Notes: generated from the sequence alone by a model not told the origin. Positions 41,655-50,370 are shown, numbered from the stretch's first letter. The stretch is DNA of 64,000 nucleotides from a bacterium (GCA_029945725.1 JAQSDB010000003.1:375842-439841); one strand, 5' to 3'. Numbers and translations: made by a program.

Positions 41655-41668
41655 ACAGTCATGTCAGT
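41655..41668. promoter_or_regulatory. Candidate TetR operator
   Basis: ACAGTCATGTCAGT is an imperfect palindrome (10 of 14 positions symmetric) located 35 bases upstream of the TetR gene start. The gap also serves the histidine kinase gene. Confidence 0.35.
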
Positions 41669-41818
41669 ACAAATCGGACATAAGCGGAGGCCGCGCCGGA
41701 TGGCAGGCACACAGGCCGCCGCCGGCCGCGATTGTGCAAGAAATCAGGAAGTCATCCGGCGCCCTTGCCGCGGTGGCAGCGCTGCCTCTAGGCTGTGTCA
41801 TCGATTACGGCCGCGCCC

Positions 41819-43246
41819 ATGAGCATCCAGACCCGCCTCGTTTTTTCCCTGTCCGCCCTCGCCCTCGCCCTGGTGCTCGGCATCGTGCTGCTGTTCCAGT
41901 GGCGCTTTGATCGCGGCCTGCTCGATTACGTCAACGCGCAGCAGCAGCAGCAACTGCAGGCGGTTTCCACCGAGCTGGCGCAGCGCTGGCGTGCTGATCC
42001 GGGCTGGACGGAATTGCGCGATGAACCGCGCCGCTTCCACCGCCTGCTGCAGCAGGCGCTGCAAAGGGATAACGGCGACCGCCAGGAAGCGGAAGACGGC
42101 CCGCCCCCGCGCGAGCAGGCGGCAGGCGACGAGCCCGGGCCGGCGCGCGGCCGCCGGCCACCCCCGGTGCTGCTGCTGGATGCCTCGCACCAGGTGCTGT
42201 TTGGTCCGCGCGAGGGGCCGGGCCCGCAAGCGCTTGAAGCGGCGGTGGACGTTGACGGGCAGGTGGTGGGCTATGTCGCCACGCCACGTTCTTCCCGCCT
42301 GCAGCAGGACATAGACCGCCAGTTCCGCCGTGACCAGTTGCGCACGCTGTGGCTGGTCGGTGGCGTGGCGCTGCTGCTGGCGATCATCGTGGCCGTTTTG
42401 CTGTCGCGCTATTTCACGCGGCCGCTGCGGCAGCTGTCGCGCGCGGCGCATCGCCTGACGCAGCAGCAGTACGATATCGAGGTCGATGTTGAGCGGCGCG
42501 ACGAGCTCGGCACACTGGCGCGCGACATCAGCGAACTGTCACGCACGCTGGTGCAGAACACCACGGCACGGCAGCGCTGGTTTGCCGATATCTCGCACGA
42601 GTTGCGCACACCACTGGCGGTGCTTTCCGGTGAAATAGACGCGGTGCTGGATGGTGTGCGCCCGCTCAACCGCGAACGCATTGTTTCCCTGCAGCAGGAA
42701 GTTGCGCACTTGCAGCGTCTTGTGGAAGACCTTTATGTGCTGGCACGTGCCGATCTCGGCGCGCTGCAATACCGTAAAACACCTTTTGATCTGGCCGCTC
42801 TCGTACGCGAACGCATTGAGGCGGCCATGCCCGGGTTCACGCAGGCAGGATTGCAGCTTGAAAGACAGTTGCCGGACGCGCTCGAGCTGCTGGGCGACGA
42901 GGATCGCCTGCAGCAGCTCGTGGATAACCTGCTCACCAACAGCCGGCGTTACACCCGTGCCGGTGGTTCGGTGCGTGTGGCGCTGGCCACGCGCGGGAAA
43001 TACGCCGAGCTGACGGTGGAAGACAGCGCGCCCGGCGTGCCGGATGCCGCGCTGCCGAAACTGTTCGATCATCTTTTCCGTGTTGATGACGCGCGCAATC
43101 GCGCCACGGGTGGCGCTGGTCTCGGCCTTGCCATCGGCAAGCGCATTGTCGAGGCACACGGTGGCCAGATATCGGCAACGCACAGTCCGCTCGGTGGCCT
43201 GTGCGTCAGTGTGCGTCTGCCGCTCGGCATGGTGGTGCAATCATGA
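41819..43246 (+). CDS. Sensor histidine kinase, BaeS-like
   Basis: About 475 residues from the ATG at 41819, which opens directly into the first membrane helix (LVFSLSALALALVLGIVLLF); a GTG at 41795 is the alternative. A Gln-rich segment and a Pro/Arg-rich stretch lie in the sensor domain. A second membrane helix (LWLVGGVALLLAIIVAVLL) precedes a HAMP region, then the phospho-acceptor FADISHELRTPLAVL and the HATPase motifs GDEDRLQQLVDNLLTNSRRY and GGAGLGLAIGKRIV. The stop overlaps the response regulator gene. The output resembles BaeSR, which responds to envelope damage. Confidence 0.93.
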   Translation: MSIQTRLVFSLSALALALVLGIVLLFQWRFDRGLLDYVNAQQQQQLQAVSTELAQRWRADPGWTELRDEPRRFHRLLQQALQRDNGDRQEAEDGPPPREQAAGDEPGPARGRRPPPVLLLDASHQVLFGPREGPGPQALEAAVDVDGQVVGYVATPRSSRLQQDIDRQFRRDQLRTLWLVGGVALLLAIIVAVLLSRYFTRPLRQLSRAAHRLTQQQYDIEVDVERRDELGTLARDISELSRTLVQNTTARQRWFADISHELRTPLAVLSGEIDAVLDGVRPLNRERIVSLQQEVAHLQRLVEDLYVLARADLGALQYRKTPFDLAALVRERIEAAMPGFTQAGLQLERQLPDALELLGDEDRLQQLVDNLLTNSRRYTRAGGSVRVALATRGKYAELTVEDSAPGVPDAALPKLFDHLFRVDDARNRATGGAGLGLAIGKRIVEAHGGQISATHSPLGGLCVSVRLPLGMVVQS

Positions 43247-43914
43247 CGGCGCGCCGCGTGCTGGTCGTGGAGGACGAGCCGAAAATCGCGTCCCTGCTCG
43301 CTGATTATCTGGAGCACGACGGCTTTGCCACGCACATTGTCGATAACGGCAATGACGTGCTGGCGGTGCTGCGCGAATGGCGGCCCGACGCCGTGCTGCT
43401 CGACGTCATGCTGCCGGGCAAGGACGGTCTCACGCTGTGCGGCGAAATCCGTGCGTTTTCCAGCGTGCCGATCCTGATGGTCACCGCGCGCGCCGAAGAA
43501 ATTGATCGCCTGCTCGGTCTTGAATCCGGCGCCGACGATTACATCCTCAAGCCGTTCAGTCCGCGCGAAGTGGTGGCGCGGGTAAAGGCCGTGTTGCGGC
43601 GCAGTGTGGCCACTACCGAAGCGGCCGATTTTCTTCTGGATGCCTCGCGCCTGCGGTTCAGCTGGCGCGGTTGTGAGGTGGTGTTTACCGCCATCGAATT
43701 CCAGCTGCTGCAGTGTCTGGCTTCTTCGCCGGGGCGTATCTGGTCACGCGAGCAGTTGATGGATCGGATTTATCCGGATCATCGCGTCGTCAGTGACCGC
43801 ACCATCGACAGCCATGTGAAAAAACTCCGGCGTCGTCTTGATGAAGCGTTTCCCGCTACCGGTCTTGTGCAATCGGTCTATGGCGCCGGCTACCGTTTCG
43901 AGCGGCCCGATTAA
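43243..43914 (+). CDS. Response regulator, OmpR/BaeR-like
   Basis: A 223-residue regulator. The receiver domain has the acidic pocket VVEDEPK, the phospho-acceptor DVMLPGKDG and the K of DDYILKPFS. The winged-helix output domain ends SDRTIDSHVKKLRRRLDE ... VYGAGYRFE. Its ATG is within the kinase stop (4-base overlap). It is followed after 104 bases by a periplasmic Spy-like gene, a likely target. Confidence 0.95.
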   Translation: MTARRVLVVEDEPKIASLLADYLEHDGFATHIVDNGNDVLAVLREWRPDAVLLDVMLPGKDGLTLCGEIRAFSSVPILMVTARAEEIDRLLGLESGADDYILKPFSPREVVARVKAVLRRSVATTEAADFLLDASRLRFSWRGCEVVFTAIEFQLLQCLASSPGRIWSREQLMDRIYPDHRVVSDRTIDSHVKKLRRRLDEAFPATGLVQSVYGAGYRFERPD

Positions 43915-44018
43915 AGGCCGCGTTTTCACCCCGGGCGGTTTTTCTGCGGCGGGGCTTCCCCTTTGTTTGCACATTTGTCAGCGAGACTGGCTCTGTCGAC
44001 ACCAACAGAGATCCCGTC

Positions 44019-44522
44019 ATGACGACTGCACTGAATCTTCCCGCCCTGCTCCGCCCTCTTGTCCTGGCCACACTCGCCCTCACGTTCGCTGGCTTTGCTG
44101 CGGCGCGTGACAACGCCGACGACGGACAACGCCCCGACGGCCCGCCATCGACCGCGCAGATGCTTGAACACATGCAGCAGAACCTTGGCCTCAACGACAG
44201 CCAGAGCAGCCAGGTAAAACAGATTCTCGAACAGGAGCGCGCCAAGCACGAGGCCGCGCACAAGGACGCCCAGCAGGCGATGTCGAAAATCCTGACAAAG
44301 GAACAGCAGCAGAAAATGCAGAACCGCCCGCCACGCGGTCAGCAGGGTGACCGTCAGGCGGGAAATGGCCGGCCGGGTGAAGGCGGACGTGATGGCAACA
44401 GCAATGGCAACAATGGCAATCGTGGCGACAGGGGTGGCCGTGACAACAGGAGCGGAGACAACAGCAACGGACGTGACAATAGTCGTGACAACGGTCGTGA
44501 CAACAACCGCGGCTGGCAGTAA
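44019..44522 (+). CDS. Spy/CpxP-like periplasmic protein with a repetitive tail
   Basis: A 167-residue secreted protein. A signal peptide (LVLATLALTFAGFAAA) is followed by a helical part with NLGLNDSQSSQVKQILEQERAKHE and a LTKEQQQK element, recalling the LTxxQ motif of Spy and CpxP. From about residue 102 the protein turns into a Gly/Asn/Asp/Arg-rich low-complexity tail with repeats such as GRDNSRDNGRDNNRG. Spy is induced by BaeR in E. coli, and a BaeSR-like pair lies directly upstream here. The Spy relationship is inferred from context and composition. Confidence 0.65.
   Translation: MTTALNLPALLRPLVLATLALTFAGFAAARDNADDGQRPDGPPSTAQMLEHMQQNLGLNDSQSSQVKQILEQERAKHEAAHKDAQQAMSKILTKEQQQKMQNRPPRGQQGDRQAGNGRPGEGGRDGNSNGNNGNRGDRGGRDNRSGDNSNGRDNSRDNGRDNNRGWQ
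44447..44505 (+). repeat. CGTGACAA-type tandem repeat within the Spy-like gene
   Basis: CGTGACAA recurs four times at irregular 12- to 30-base spacing, encoding the Arg-Asp-Asn units of the protein tail. The array may vary in length between strains. Confidence 0.6.
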
Positions 44523-44573
44523 GCACGTGCCCGCCATCCGGATGCCACTGCCTGAAGCAACGAGGGTCGCGCC

Positions 44574-45791
44574 ATGAACAAGAATAAAACAGCACTCGCC
44601 GTATTGTGTGCGATGGCGATCACCGCCTGCTCAGGTGGTGGCTCCGTGATTGATGGCAGCCAGACTTCCGGCACCGGGTCGGGAACAGGAACAGGAGCGG
44701 GATCGGCAACAGGCGGCGGTACGGTTGTGGCGCCCGTTGTCGTCACGATGGCGCAGCTGGGGGCGCAGCTTTTCGCGGAGCGCACGCTGTCGTCGACCGG
44801 CACGCAGTCCTGTGCCGGCTGTCACGATGCCGGCAAGGCGTTCACGGATCCGGTACAGGGCCTGCCGGTGTCGCAAGGCGCCGTCAGCGGACGCTTCGGT
44901 ACGCGCAATGCACCGACAGCGATGTACGCTTCCTTCGTGCCTGCGCTGCACCAGGAAAACACAGCGGCCGGCCTGCGCTGGGTGGGCGGACTGTTTCTCG
45001 ACGGACGTGCCGATGATCTTGAAACACAGGCACGCGCACCGTTTTTCAATGCACAGGAAATGAATCTCGCCAGTGCCGGCGACCTGCATGCCCGTCTCGC
45101 CGCCAGTCCGGTGCGCTCCGCCTATGAGTCCGTGTACGGCGCCGGCAGTCTTGCGGCCGGCGTTGACGAGGATCTCGTCATCACGCGCGTGGTGGCAGCG
45201 ATTGCCGAGTTCGAGCGCAGTACGCCATTCCAGCCCTTCAGTTCGAAGTTTGATGCGGTGCTCGCCGGCAACGCCACACTGACGCCGCAGGAAGCTCTTG
45301 GTCGCGATGTTTTCACGCGCCCCGACAAGGGCGGCTGCGCGGCCTGTCACGCCATCGGGCCCGGGCCTTTCGGTTCGCCGCCGCTGTTCAGCAATTTCAC
45401 CTATGAAAATACCGGCGTACCGCGCAATCCGGATCGCCGTTTCTATGCCACCGGTTTTGTCGACACCGGCCTTGAGGCAACGCTGCTGGCCCGCGGCATT
45501 GCCGCCGGCCCGGCCGCCAACACGCGCGGACGTTTCCGTGTGCCGACCCTGCGCAATATCGCGCTGACGCCGCCGTACATGCACAACGGCGTGTTCACCG
45601 ACCTGCGCACGGTGGTGGAGTTCTACAACACCCGTGACAGTGATCCCGCACGCTGGGCGGCCATCGGCGCCATGGAAGTGCCGGCAACCGTGAACAACCG
45701 CCTGCTCGGCAATCTCGGCCTCAGCGCACAGGAAGTAGAGGCGGTTGTCGCTTTCCTGCAAACGCTCAGCGACGGCTACACACCGCCCTGA
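44574..45791 (+). CDS. Di-haem cytochrome c peroxidase / MauG-family lipoprotein
   Basis: A 405-residue exported protein. The lipobox ITAC puts the lipidated cysteine at residue 19, followed by a Ser/Gly/Thr-rich linker. Two haem-binding motifs, CAGCH (80-84) and CAACH (255-259), fit the bacterial di-haem peroxidase fold, and PPYMHNG near the C-terminus is typical. Relatives reduce hydrogen peroxide or oxidise proteins. It is on the same strand as the two-component genes and Spy-like gene, perhaps part of one envelope stress response. Confidence 0.9.
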   Translation: MNKNKTALAVLCAMAITACSGGGSVIDGSQTSGTGSGTGTGAGSATGGGTVVAPVVVTMAQLGAQLFAERTLSSTGTQSCAGCHDAGKAFTDPVQGLPVSQGAVSGRFGTRNAPTAMYASFVPALHQENTAAGLRWVGGLFLDGRADDLETQARAPFFNAQEMNLASAGDLHARLAASPVRSAYESVYGAGSLAAGVDEDLVITRVVAAIAEFERSTPFQPFSSKFDAVLAGNATLTPQEALGRDVFTRPDKGGCAACHAIGPGPFGSPPLFSNFTYENTGVPRNPDRRFYATGFVDTGLEATLLARGIAAGPAANTRGRFRVPTLRNIALTPPYMHNGVFTDLRTVVEFYNTRDSDPARWAAIGAMEVPATVNNRLLGNLGLSAQEVEAVVAFLQTLSDGYTPP

Positions 45792-45859
45792 TGCAGCGGT
45801 GCAGTCATCCTGTATGTGCAGGTGGATATGAAAACAGGGCAGCAGGAGGAGTTAAAACC

Positions 45860-46000
45860 ATGATCATCTTGTTGACGGCCATCGTCGTGCTGACTGCCGT
45901 GCTGATGCTGTCCTGCTTCCGGGAGAAGACGGATGAGGGAGAGGATGCCGGTCACCCGATCGCGCCACTGCCATGCAGGCAGTGGCGGAAACCACGATGA
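45860..46000 (+). CDS. Possible small membrane protein, 46 residues
   Basis: An ATG at 45860 has a strong AGGAGGAG ribosome site 9 bases upstream. The peptide begins with a hydrophobic helix (MIILLTAIVVLTAVLML) and ends with a charged, Pro-rich tail. It follows the peroxidase gene by 68 bases. The stop codon lies inside the inverted repeat at 45996-46020, and another hairpin (45964-45986) lies in the 3' part of the frame. Small size means chance cannot be excluded. Confidence 0.5.
   Translation: MIILLTAIVVLTAVLMLSCFREKTDEGEDAGHPIAPLPCRQWRKPR
45964..45986. repeat. Hairpin in the small-ORF region
   Basis: GCCACTGCC and GGCAGTGGC pair perfectly over ATGCA. Confidence 0.6.
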
Positions 46001-46020
46001 AATGACGCCGTCATTTCATC
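45996..46020. repeat. Inverted repeat at the end of the small ORF
   Basis: GATGAAATGACG and CGTCATTTCATC are perfect 12-base arms separated by one base. It lies between converging genes (small ORF on plus, BASS transporter on minus) and may help end transcription although no long T-run follows. Confidence 0.6.
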
Positions 46021-46027
46021 CCTGCGT

Positions 46028-46954
46028 TCAGGCGCCCGTTGCGGGCGAATGCCGCCACGCGCGGCGCCGTGCCCACCACGCGGCCAGCAACAGTCCCGCC
46101 GACAGATCCCAGGCGCCCCAGAAACCGGTGACCAGGGCCATGCCGCCAAGACCGCCGAAAAAAGCGAACACCATGGCCAGTGACAGCGAGGTGTTGCGGA
46201 TGCCGACTTCAAAGGTCACGGCGCGGCGGTTGTATTCATCCAGCCGGCACAGCGTTGCCAGGCCATAACCGGTGGCGAAGGCAATGCTGTCGAGCAGCAT
46301 CACGATGCCGAGGATCAGCGCGCCCCATGCCAGAAAATGTTCGGCATTGGAGGCGACAGCGGCCAGCACAAAAACCAGCAGGATCACCAGGCTGACCGGC
46401 TTCAGTATTTTGTAGAGCCGGTCCGCCAGTGCCGGCCGTGTTTCACGCAGGCAGACGCCGGCCGCAAACGGAATGCCGATCATCAGCGCGATATGCGCCA
46501 TGACTTCCCAGGGATTGAGCGACACCGAGCGCAGCAGTGCCGCTGTGTCTGCATCGAGACCGGCCCAGAAGGCAAAGTTGAGCGGCAGGATGACGATGGC
46601 CACGAGGTTGGAAACCGCCGTCATCGACACCGACAGCGCAACATTGCCGCCGGCACGGTGGGTGAGCACATTGGACGTGCTGCCCGGCGGCGAGCAGGCC
46701 ACCAGCAGGAGGCCGAGGGCAATCGATGGCGCCGGATGCAGCAGCTGGATGACCGCCCAGAACACGGCCGGCAGAAACAGGAATTGCGCGAGTATGCCGA
46801 CGATCATGGCGCGTGGCAGCGTCACGATGTCGCGCAGGTCACGCAGGCGCGTTTCCAGCGCAATACCAAAAATCAGTACGGCCATGATGCCGATCAGCAG
46901 GGAGGATGCTGCCGGGCTGAAGTTGAGTACGGCGTGATCAATGTCTGGCGTCAT
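46028..46954 (-). CDS. Bile acid:sodium symporter (BASS) family transporter
   Basis: A 308-residue membrane protein with about nine to ten predicted helices. The characteristic ACSPPGSTSNVLTHRAGGNVALSVSMTAV loop in consecutive parts and the later FEVGIRNTSLSLAMVF match the BASS family of sodium-coupled organic anion importers (ASBT/YocS-like). The substrate is unknown; bile acids are not implied. Confidence 0.9.
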   Translation of the reverse strand: MTPDIDHAVLNFSPAASSLLIGIMAVLIFGIALETRLRDLRDIVTLPRAMIVGILAQFLFLPAVFWAVIQLLHPAPSIALGLLLVACSPPGSTSNVLTHRAGGNVALSVSMTAVSNLVAIVILPLNFAFWAGLDADTAALLRSVSLNPWEVMAHIALMIGIPFAAGVCLRETRPALADRLYKILKPVSLVILLVFVLAAVASNAEHFLAWGALILGIVMLLDSIAFATGYGLATLCRLDEYNRRAVTFEVGIRNTSLSLAMVFAFFGGLGGMALVTGFWGAWDLSAGLLLAAWWARRRAWRHSPATGA

Positions 46955-47100
46955 GGGGAAGCGGTCGCCACAGGATGAGAAAGAAACGCGTCTGGCGCTT
47001 GTAATGTCCGGTGTGAATCCTTGAGCGCGAATGACGTCAGGCGGCCGGGTCGATGGCCGGACTTGCGTGAGCCATCCGTTCCCGCAACCGGAAAACCGGT

Positions 47101-47517
47101 TCAGTGCAGCACAGCTTCTGCCTGCATCTTCGCCAGGCTCGCGGCCGGAATTTCCAGACCCAGGATGGTGCCGGGATTGATCACGAGGCCGACACCGGGC
47201 CGGATGGTCGGCAGCAGTTTTTTCAGGGCCACCGGCAAGGCAAAACAGAAGGCCGGAAATTCCATTGTCATCGCAATGGAACGCTCGGCGGCCGTGAAGG
47301 CGGCGAGCACCGGTTCGCCGCGCGGATTGTTCAGCAGCATCGGCAGCGCACTGGCATCGGCGTCTTCATCCTGTTGCGGGTCCTTGTCGAGCAGGATGAA
47401 GACCTCGGCATTGAGCAGGGCATCAAGCAGCTCGGCGATACCGGCATTGCCCGCCTGCACGGCAAGCAGCAGGGTTTCAAGCGGATTCAGTGTTGCGGGG
47501 ATGGCGGGTGTCGTCAC
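47101..47517 (-). CDS. SseB-like protein
   Basis: A 138-residue soluble protein from a GTG start. It matches the N-terminal SseB domain, with FTAAERSIAM and a C-terminal VGLVINPGTILGLEIP, a family that includes E. coli SseB (enhanced serine sensitivity). The molecular role is unknown. It is shorter than E. coli SseB and has a single domain. Confidence 0.78.
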   Translation of the reverse strand: MTTPAIPATLNPLETLLLAVQAGNAGIAELLDALLNAEVFILLDKDPQQDEDADASALPMLLNNPRGEPVLAAFTAAERSIAMTMEFPAFCFALPVALKKLLPTIRPGVGLVINPGTILGLEIPAASLAKMQAEAVLH

Positions 47518-47535
47518 AGTGGTGGTCCGTAAAAA

Positions 47536-48276
47536 TCAGAATATTTTTTTCATGATGCTGTCGGGCATCATCCGCATGGCCGGCAGGATCAGGCTCCAGG
47601 GAAAGCGCGGCACGATGATATTGTTTTTCTTGCGGGCGATGCCATCGGCAATTTCCCTGGCGACCTTGGCGGGCTCGGCCAGAAACGGGTATTTCTCCAT
47701 GCCGGGTGCAATATCGGTTTTGACAAAACCGGGATGCACGACGGTGACGGTAATGTTCTTGCCGGAAAGCTCCATGCGCAGGGCATCCAGATAATTGGTG
47801 AGTGCGGCCTTGCTGGCGGAATAGGCGGCACTGCCGGGAATGCCGCGGTAGGCCGCGATGGAAGAAATCCCCACCACATGGCCGCCTTTCTGGCGCTTGA
47901 ACTGCGCCACGGCAGCATCAATCACGGCGATGGCCCCCATCAGGTTGGTTTCGATGATGCGGCGGTCTTCAGCGACATTGCCGTCGCCGGCCCGGCGCCA
48001 TCCCAGCACGCCGGCATTGGCGATGACCACGTCGGTTCTTTCAAAGCGCTGCATGATGTTTTCCAGCACGGGCGCGACGGTGTCACCGGCGCAGACATCC
48101 AGCGCCGCGGTTTCCACACGCACGCCGAATTGCTGGCGCAATTCGGCCGCCAGCGCATGCAGCTGTTCCTGGTTGCGCGCCAGCAGGCCGAGCTGGTAAC
48201 CGCGCGTGGCAAGTTCGCGCGCAAGGCTGGCACCGATGCCGCGCGAGGCACCAACGATAAGGGCGGTCTGGACCAT
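47536..48276 (-). CDS. Short-chain dehydrogenase/reductase
   Basis: A 246-residue NAD(P)-dependent enzyme from the ATG at 48276 (GGAG 8 bases upstream). The cofactor motif VGASRGIGASLAREL, NAG (in VIANAGVLG) and the catalytic Ser with SAAYSASKAAL (Y-x3-K) are intact. PGFVKTDIA is also typical. It lies 18 bases from the SseB-like gene on the same strand. The substrate is unknown. Confidence 0.92.
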   Translation of the reverse strand: MVQTALIVGASRGIGASLARELATRGYQLGLLARNQEQLHALAAELRQQFGVRVETAALDVCAGDTVAPVLENIMQRFERTDVVIANAGVLGWRRAGDGNVAEDRRIIETNLMGAIAVIDAAVAQFKRQKGGHVVGISSIAAYRGIPGSAAYSASKAALTNYLDALRMELSGKNITVTVVHPGFVKTDIAPGMEKYPFLAEPAKVAREIADGIARKKNNIIVPRFPWSLILPAMRMMPDSIMKKIF

Positions 48277-48397
48277 GATGTTTTCTCCGGAGATGCGGCG
48301 AGTGTAGGTCGGGCAGCGGCAGGAAGCCCGGTTTTTTCGCCGCCGCAAGTGCCGGCAATAAAAGCACGGACACTGTAAATGTAAACCGTCAGCCATG

Positions 48398-48426
48398 AAA
48401 AAGGCCGGAACAAGTCCGGCCTTTTT
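48398..48426 (-). terminator. Terminator of the acyl-CoA dehydrogenase gene
   Basis: AAAAAGGCCGGA and TCCGGCCTTTTT pair over a five-base loop; on the minus strand it follows the acyl-CoA dehydrogenase stop by 18 bases. Confidence 0.9.
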
Positions 48427-48444
48427 CATGGCAACCGAAACCGC

Positions 48445-50262
48445 TTACACCATGGCGAAGTCGTCGTTGCCCATCTGCATCAGCGACTTGGGCGAAGCGA
48501 CGATGCCGGCAATATGACCCTTGGCGCGCGGCAGCAGGCGCTCGAAGTAGAACTCGGCTGTCTGGATCTTGGCCTTGTAGAACTCGGGCGTTTCGGCGCC
48601 GCCGTTTTCCAGCTTCTCGTAAGCCACCGCCGCCTGCACGGCCCAGAAATAGGCCATGGTGACGTAGCCGGAATACATCAGGAAATCGTAGCTGGCAGAA
48701 GCCACGATCTCGCGATCCTTGCGTGCCGTCAGCATGGTGCGCACGGTGAGCATGTTCCACTGCGCGGCGAGCTTGGACAGCTGCCAGGCAAAGGAGCGCA
48801 TATTGGAGTTGAGCGCGTTGTTCTTGCAGAAGGTCAGCATGATGCCGGTGAAATCACGCACGGCTTTGCCGCGCGTCATGATCAGCGTCTTGCGGCCAAG
48901 CAGGTCCAGCGCCTGGATGCCGGTGGTGCCTTCGTACAGGGTGGCAATGCGCGCATCACGGGCAATCTGTTCCATACCGTGTTCCTTGATGTAGCCGTGG
49001 CCACCGAACACCTGCATGCCGAGATTGGCTGCTTCGAGACCGAGTTCGGTCAGGAAGCCCTTGAGAATCGGCGTCAGGAAACCGAGCTTGTCATCCCAGT
49101 GCTCGTATTTCTTCTGATCCTTTTCCACGATGCCGTTCACCATGTGGTCGGCATACTGCGCGGCGAAATAAATCATGGCGCGGCCGCCTTCGGCGATGGC
49201 TTTCTGCGTCAGCAGCATGCGGCGCACGTCACCGTGGTAAATCAGCGCGTCGGCGACCTTGTCCGGTTCCTTCTTGCCGGACACCGAGCGCATGGAACGG
49301 CGCTCGAGGGCATAGGGCAGCGAACCCTGGAAGGAGAGTTCGGCATGGCAAACGCCCTGCACGGCGGTGCCGATGCGCGCGGTGTTCATGAACGTGAACA
49401 TCGCATCCAGGCCCTTGTTGGGCGCTGCAATCAGGTAGCCGGTGGCATCGTCGAAATTGATGACGCAGGTGGCGGAGGCGCGTATGCCCATCTTGTGTTC
49501 GATGGAACCGCAGGCCACGGCATTGCGCGCGCCCACGGTGCTGTCAGGATTGGCGAGGAACTTGGGCACGATGAACAGCGAAATGCCCTTGGTGCCGGCA
49601 GGCGCATCGGGCAGGCGGGCGAGCACGATGTGCACGATGTTTTCGGCGAGGTCATGCTCACCGGCGGAAATGAAAATCTTGGTGCCGGTGATCTTGTAGC
49701 TGCCGTCGGCCTGCGGTTCGGCTTTCGATTTCATCTGGCCAAGGTCGGTGCCGCACTGCGGTTCGGTCAGGCACATGGTGCCGGTCCAGCGGCCATCCAC
49801 CAGCGGCGGCATGAACAGGTTTTTCTGTGCTTCGGTGCCGTGCTGCATGATGGTGTTCATGCAGCCGAGCGAGAGGCCTGGGTACATGGTGAAGGACCAG
49901 TTGGCGGTGCCCATCATTTCCGACTTGATCAGACCCATGGACATGGGCAGGCCCTGGCCGCCGTACTCGGCAGGGTGGGAAAGCCCCTGCCAGCCGCCGG
50001 CCACGTACTGGTTGTAGGCTTCCTTGAAGCCCTTGGGCGTGGTCACCACGCCGTTCTCGAAATGGCAGCCTTCCAGATCGCCGGACAGGTTCAGCGGTGC
50101 GAGCACGTCTTCACAGAGTTTCGCGGCTTCGCCGAGAATCGCTTCCACCATGTCGGGAGTGGCATCGGCGCCATTGGAGAGCTTGCTGTAGTGCTTCGGG
50201 TAATCGAAGACTTCATTCAACAGGAAGCGCATGTCGCGCAACGGCGCCTTGTAAGTCGGCAT
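48445..50262 (-). CDS. Acyl-CoA dehydrogenase, large (about 600 residue) type
   Basis: A 605-residue flavoprotein that introduces the trans-2 double bond into acyl-CoA thioesters in beta-oxidation-like pathways. The ATG at 50262 has AGAGGTG upstream; the frame extends 80 codons further without family similarity. CLTEPQCGTDLGQMK is the FAD/substrate loop and MQVFGGHGYIKEHGMEQIARDARI is the C-terminal signature. The length with the extra C-terminal domain fits the group related to DmdC/FadE-like enzymes. Chain specificity is unknown. Confidence 0.92.
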   Translation of the reverse strand: MPTYKAPLRDMRFLLNEVFDYPKHYSKLSNGADATPDMVEAILGEAAKLCEDVLAPLNLSGDLEGCHFENGVVTTPKGFKEAYNQYVAGGWQGLSHPAEYGGQGLPMSMGLIKSEMMGTANWSFTMYPGLSLGCMNTIMQHGTEAQKNLFMPPLVDGRWTGTMCLTEPQCGTDLGQMKSKAEPQADGSYKITGTKIFISAGEHDLAENIVHIVLARLPDAPAGTKGISLFIVPKFLANPDSTVGARNAVACGSIEHKMGIRASATCVINFDDATGYLIAAPNKGLDAMFTFMNTARIGTAVQGVCHAELSFQGSLPYALERRSMRSVSGKKEPDKVADALIYHGDVRRMLLTQKAIAEGGRAMIYFAAQYADHMVNGIVEKDQKKYEHWDDKLGFLTPILKGFLTELGLEAANLGMQVFGGHGYIKEHGMEQIARDARIATLYEGTTGIQALDLLGRKTLIMTRGKAVRDFTGIMLTFCKNNALNSNMRSFAWQLSKLAAQWNMLTVRTMLTARKDREIVASASYDFLMYSGYVTMAYFWAVQAAVAYEKLENGGAETPEFYKAKIQTAEFYFERLLPRAKGHIAGIVASPKSLMQMGNDDFAMV

Positions 50263-50347
50263 GGAGTACACCTCTGTGGTGGGGCGGATGGGCGCTGCAG
50301 GCAGTACCGGGATGATCACACCCTGCCAGCAAGCCGGGAACGTGCGC

Positions 50348-50370
50348 TTTATACGTGAGGCTGTACAGCC
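50348..50370 (-). promoter_or_regulatory. Candidate promoter and operator of the acyl-CoA dehydrogenase gene
   Basis: The perfect palindrome GGCTGTACAGCC (50359-50370) lies 5 bases upstream of TATAAA (50348-50353 on the minus strand), a plausible -10 for the dehydrogenase gene. Its position in the spacer/-35 region fits a repressor site. The cognate regulator is unknown. Confidence 0.4.

Noticed and set aside
45964-46020. Hairpins near the small ORF as an intrinsic terminator
   Set aside because: No T-run follows either hairpin, so they are listed as inverted repeats only.
48514-50358. Long 614-codon open frame antisense to the acyl-CoA dehydrogenase
   Set aside because: Shadow frame with no recognisable family and implausible composition.
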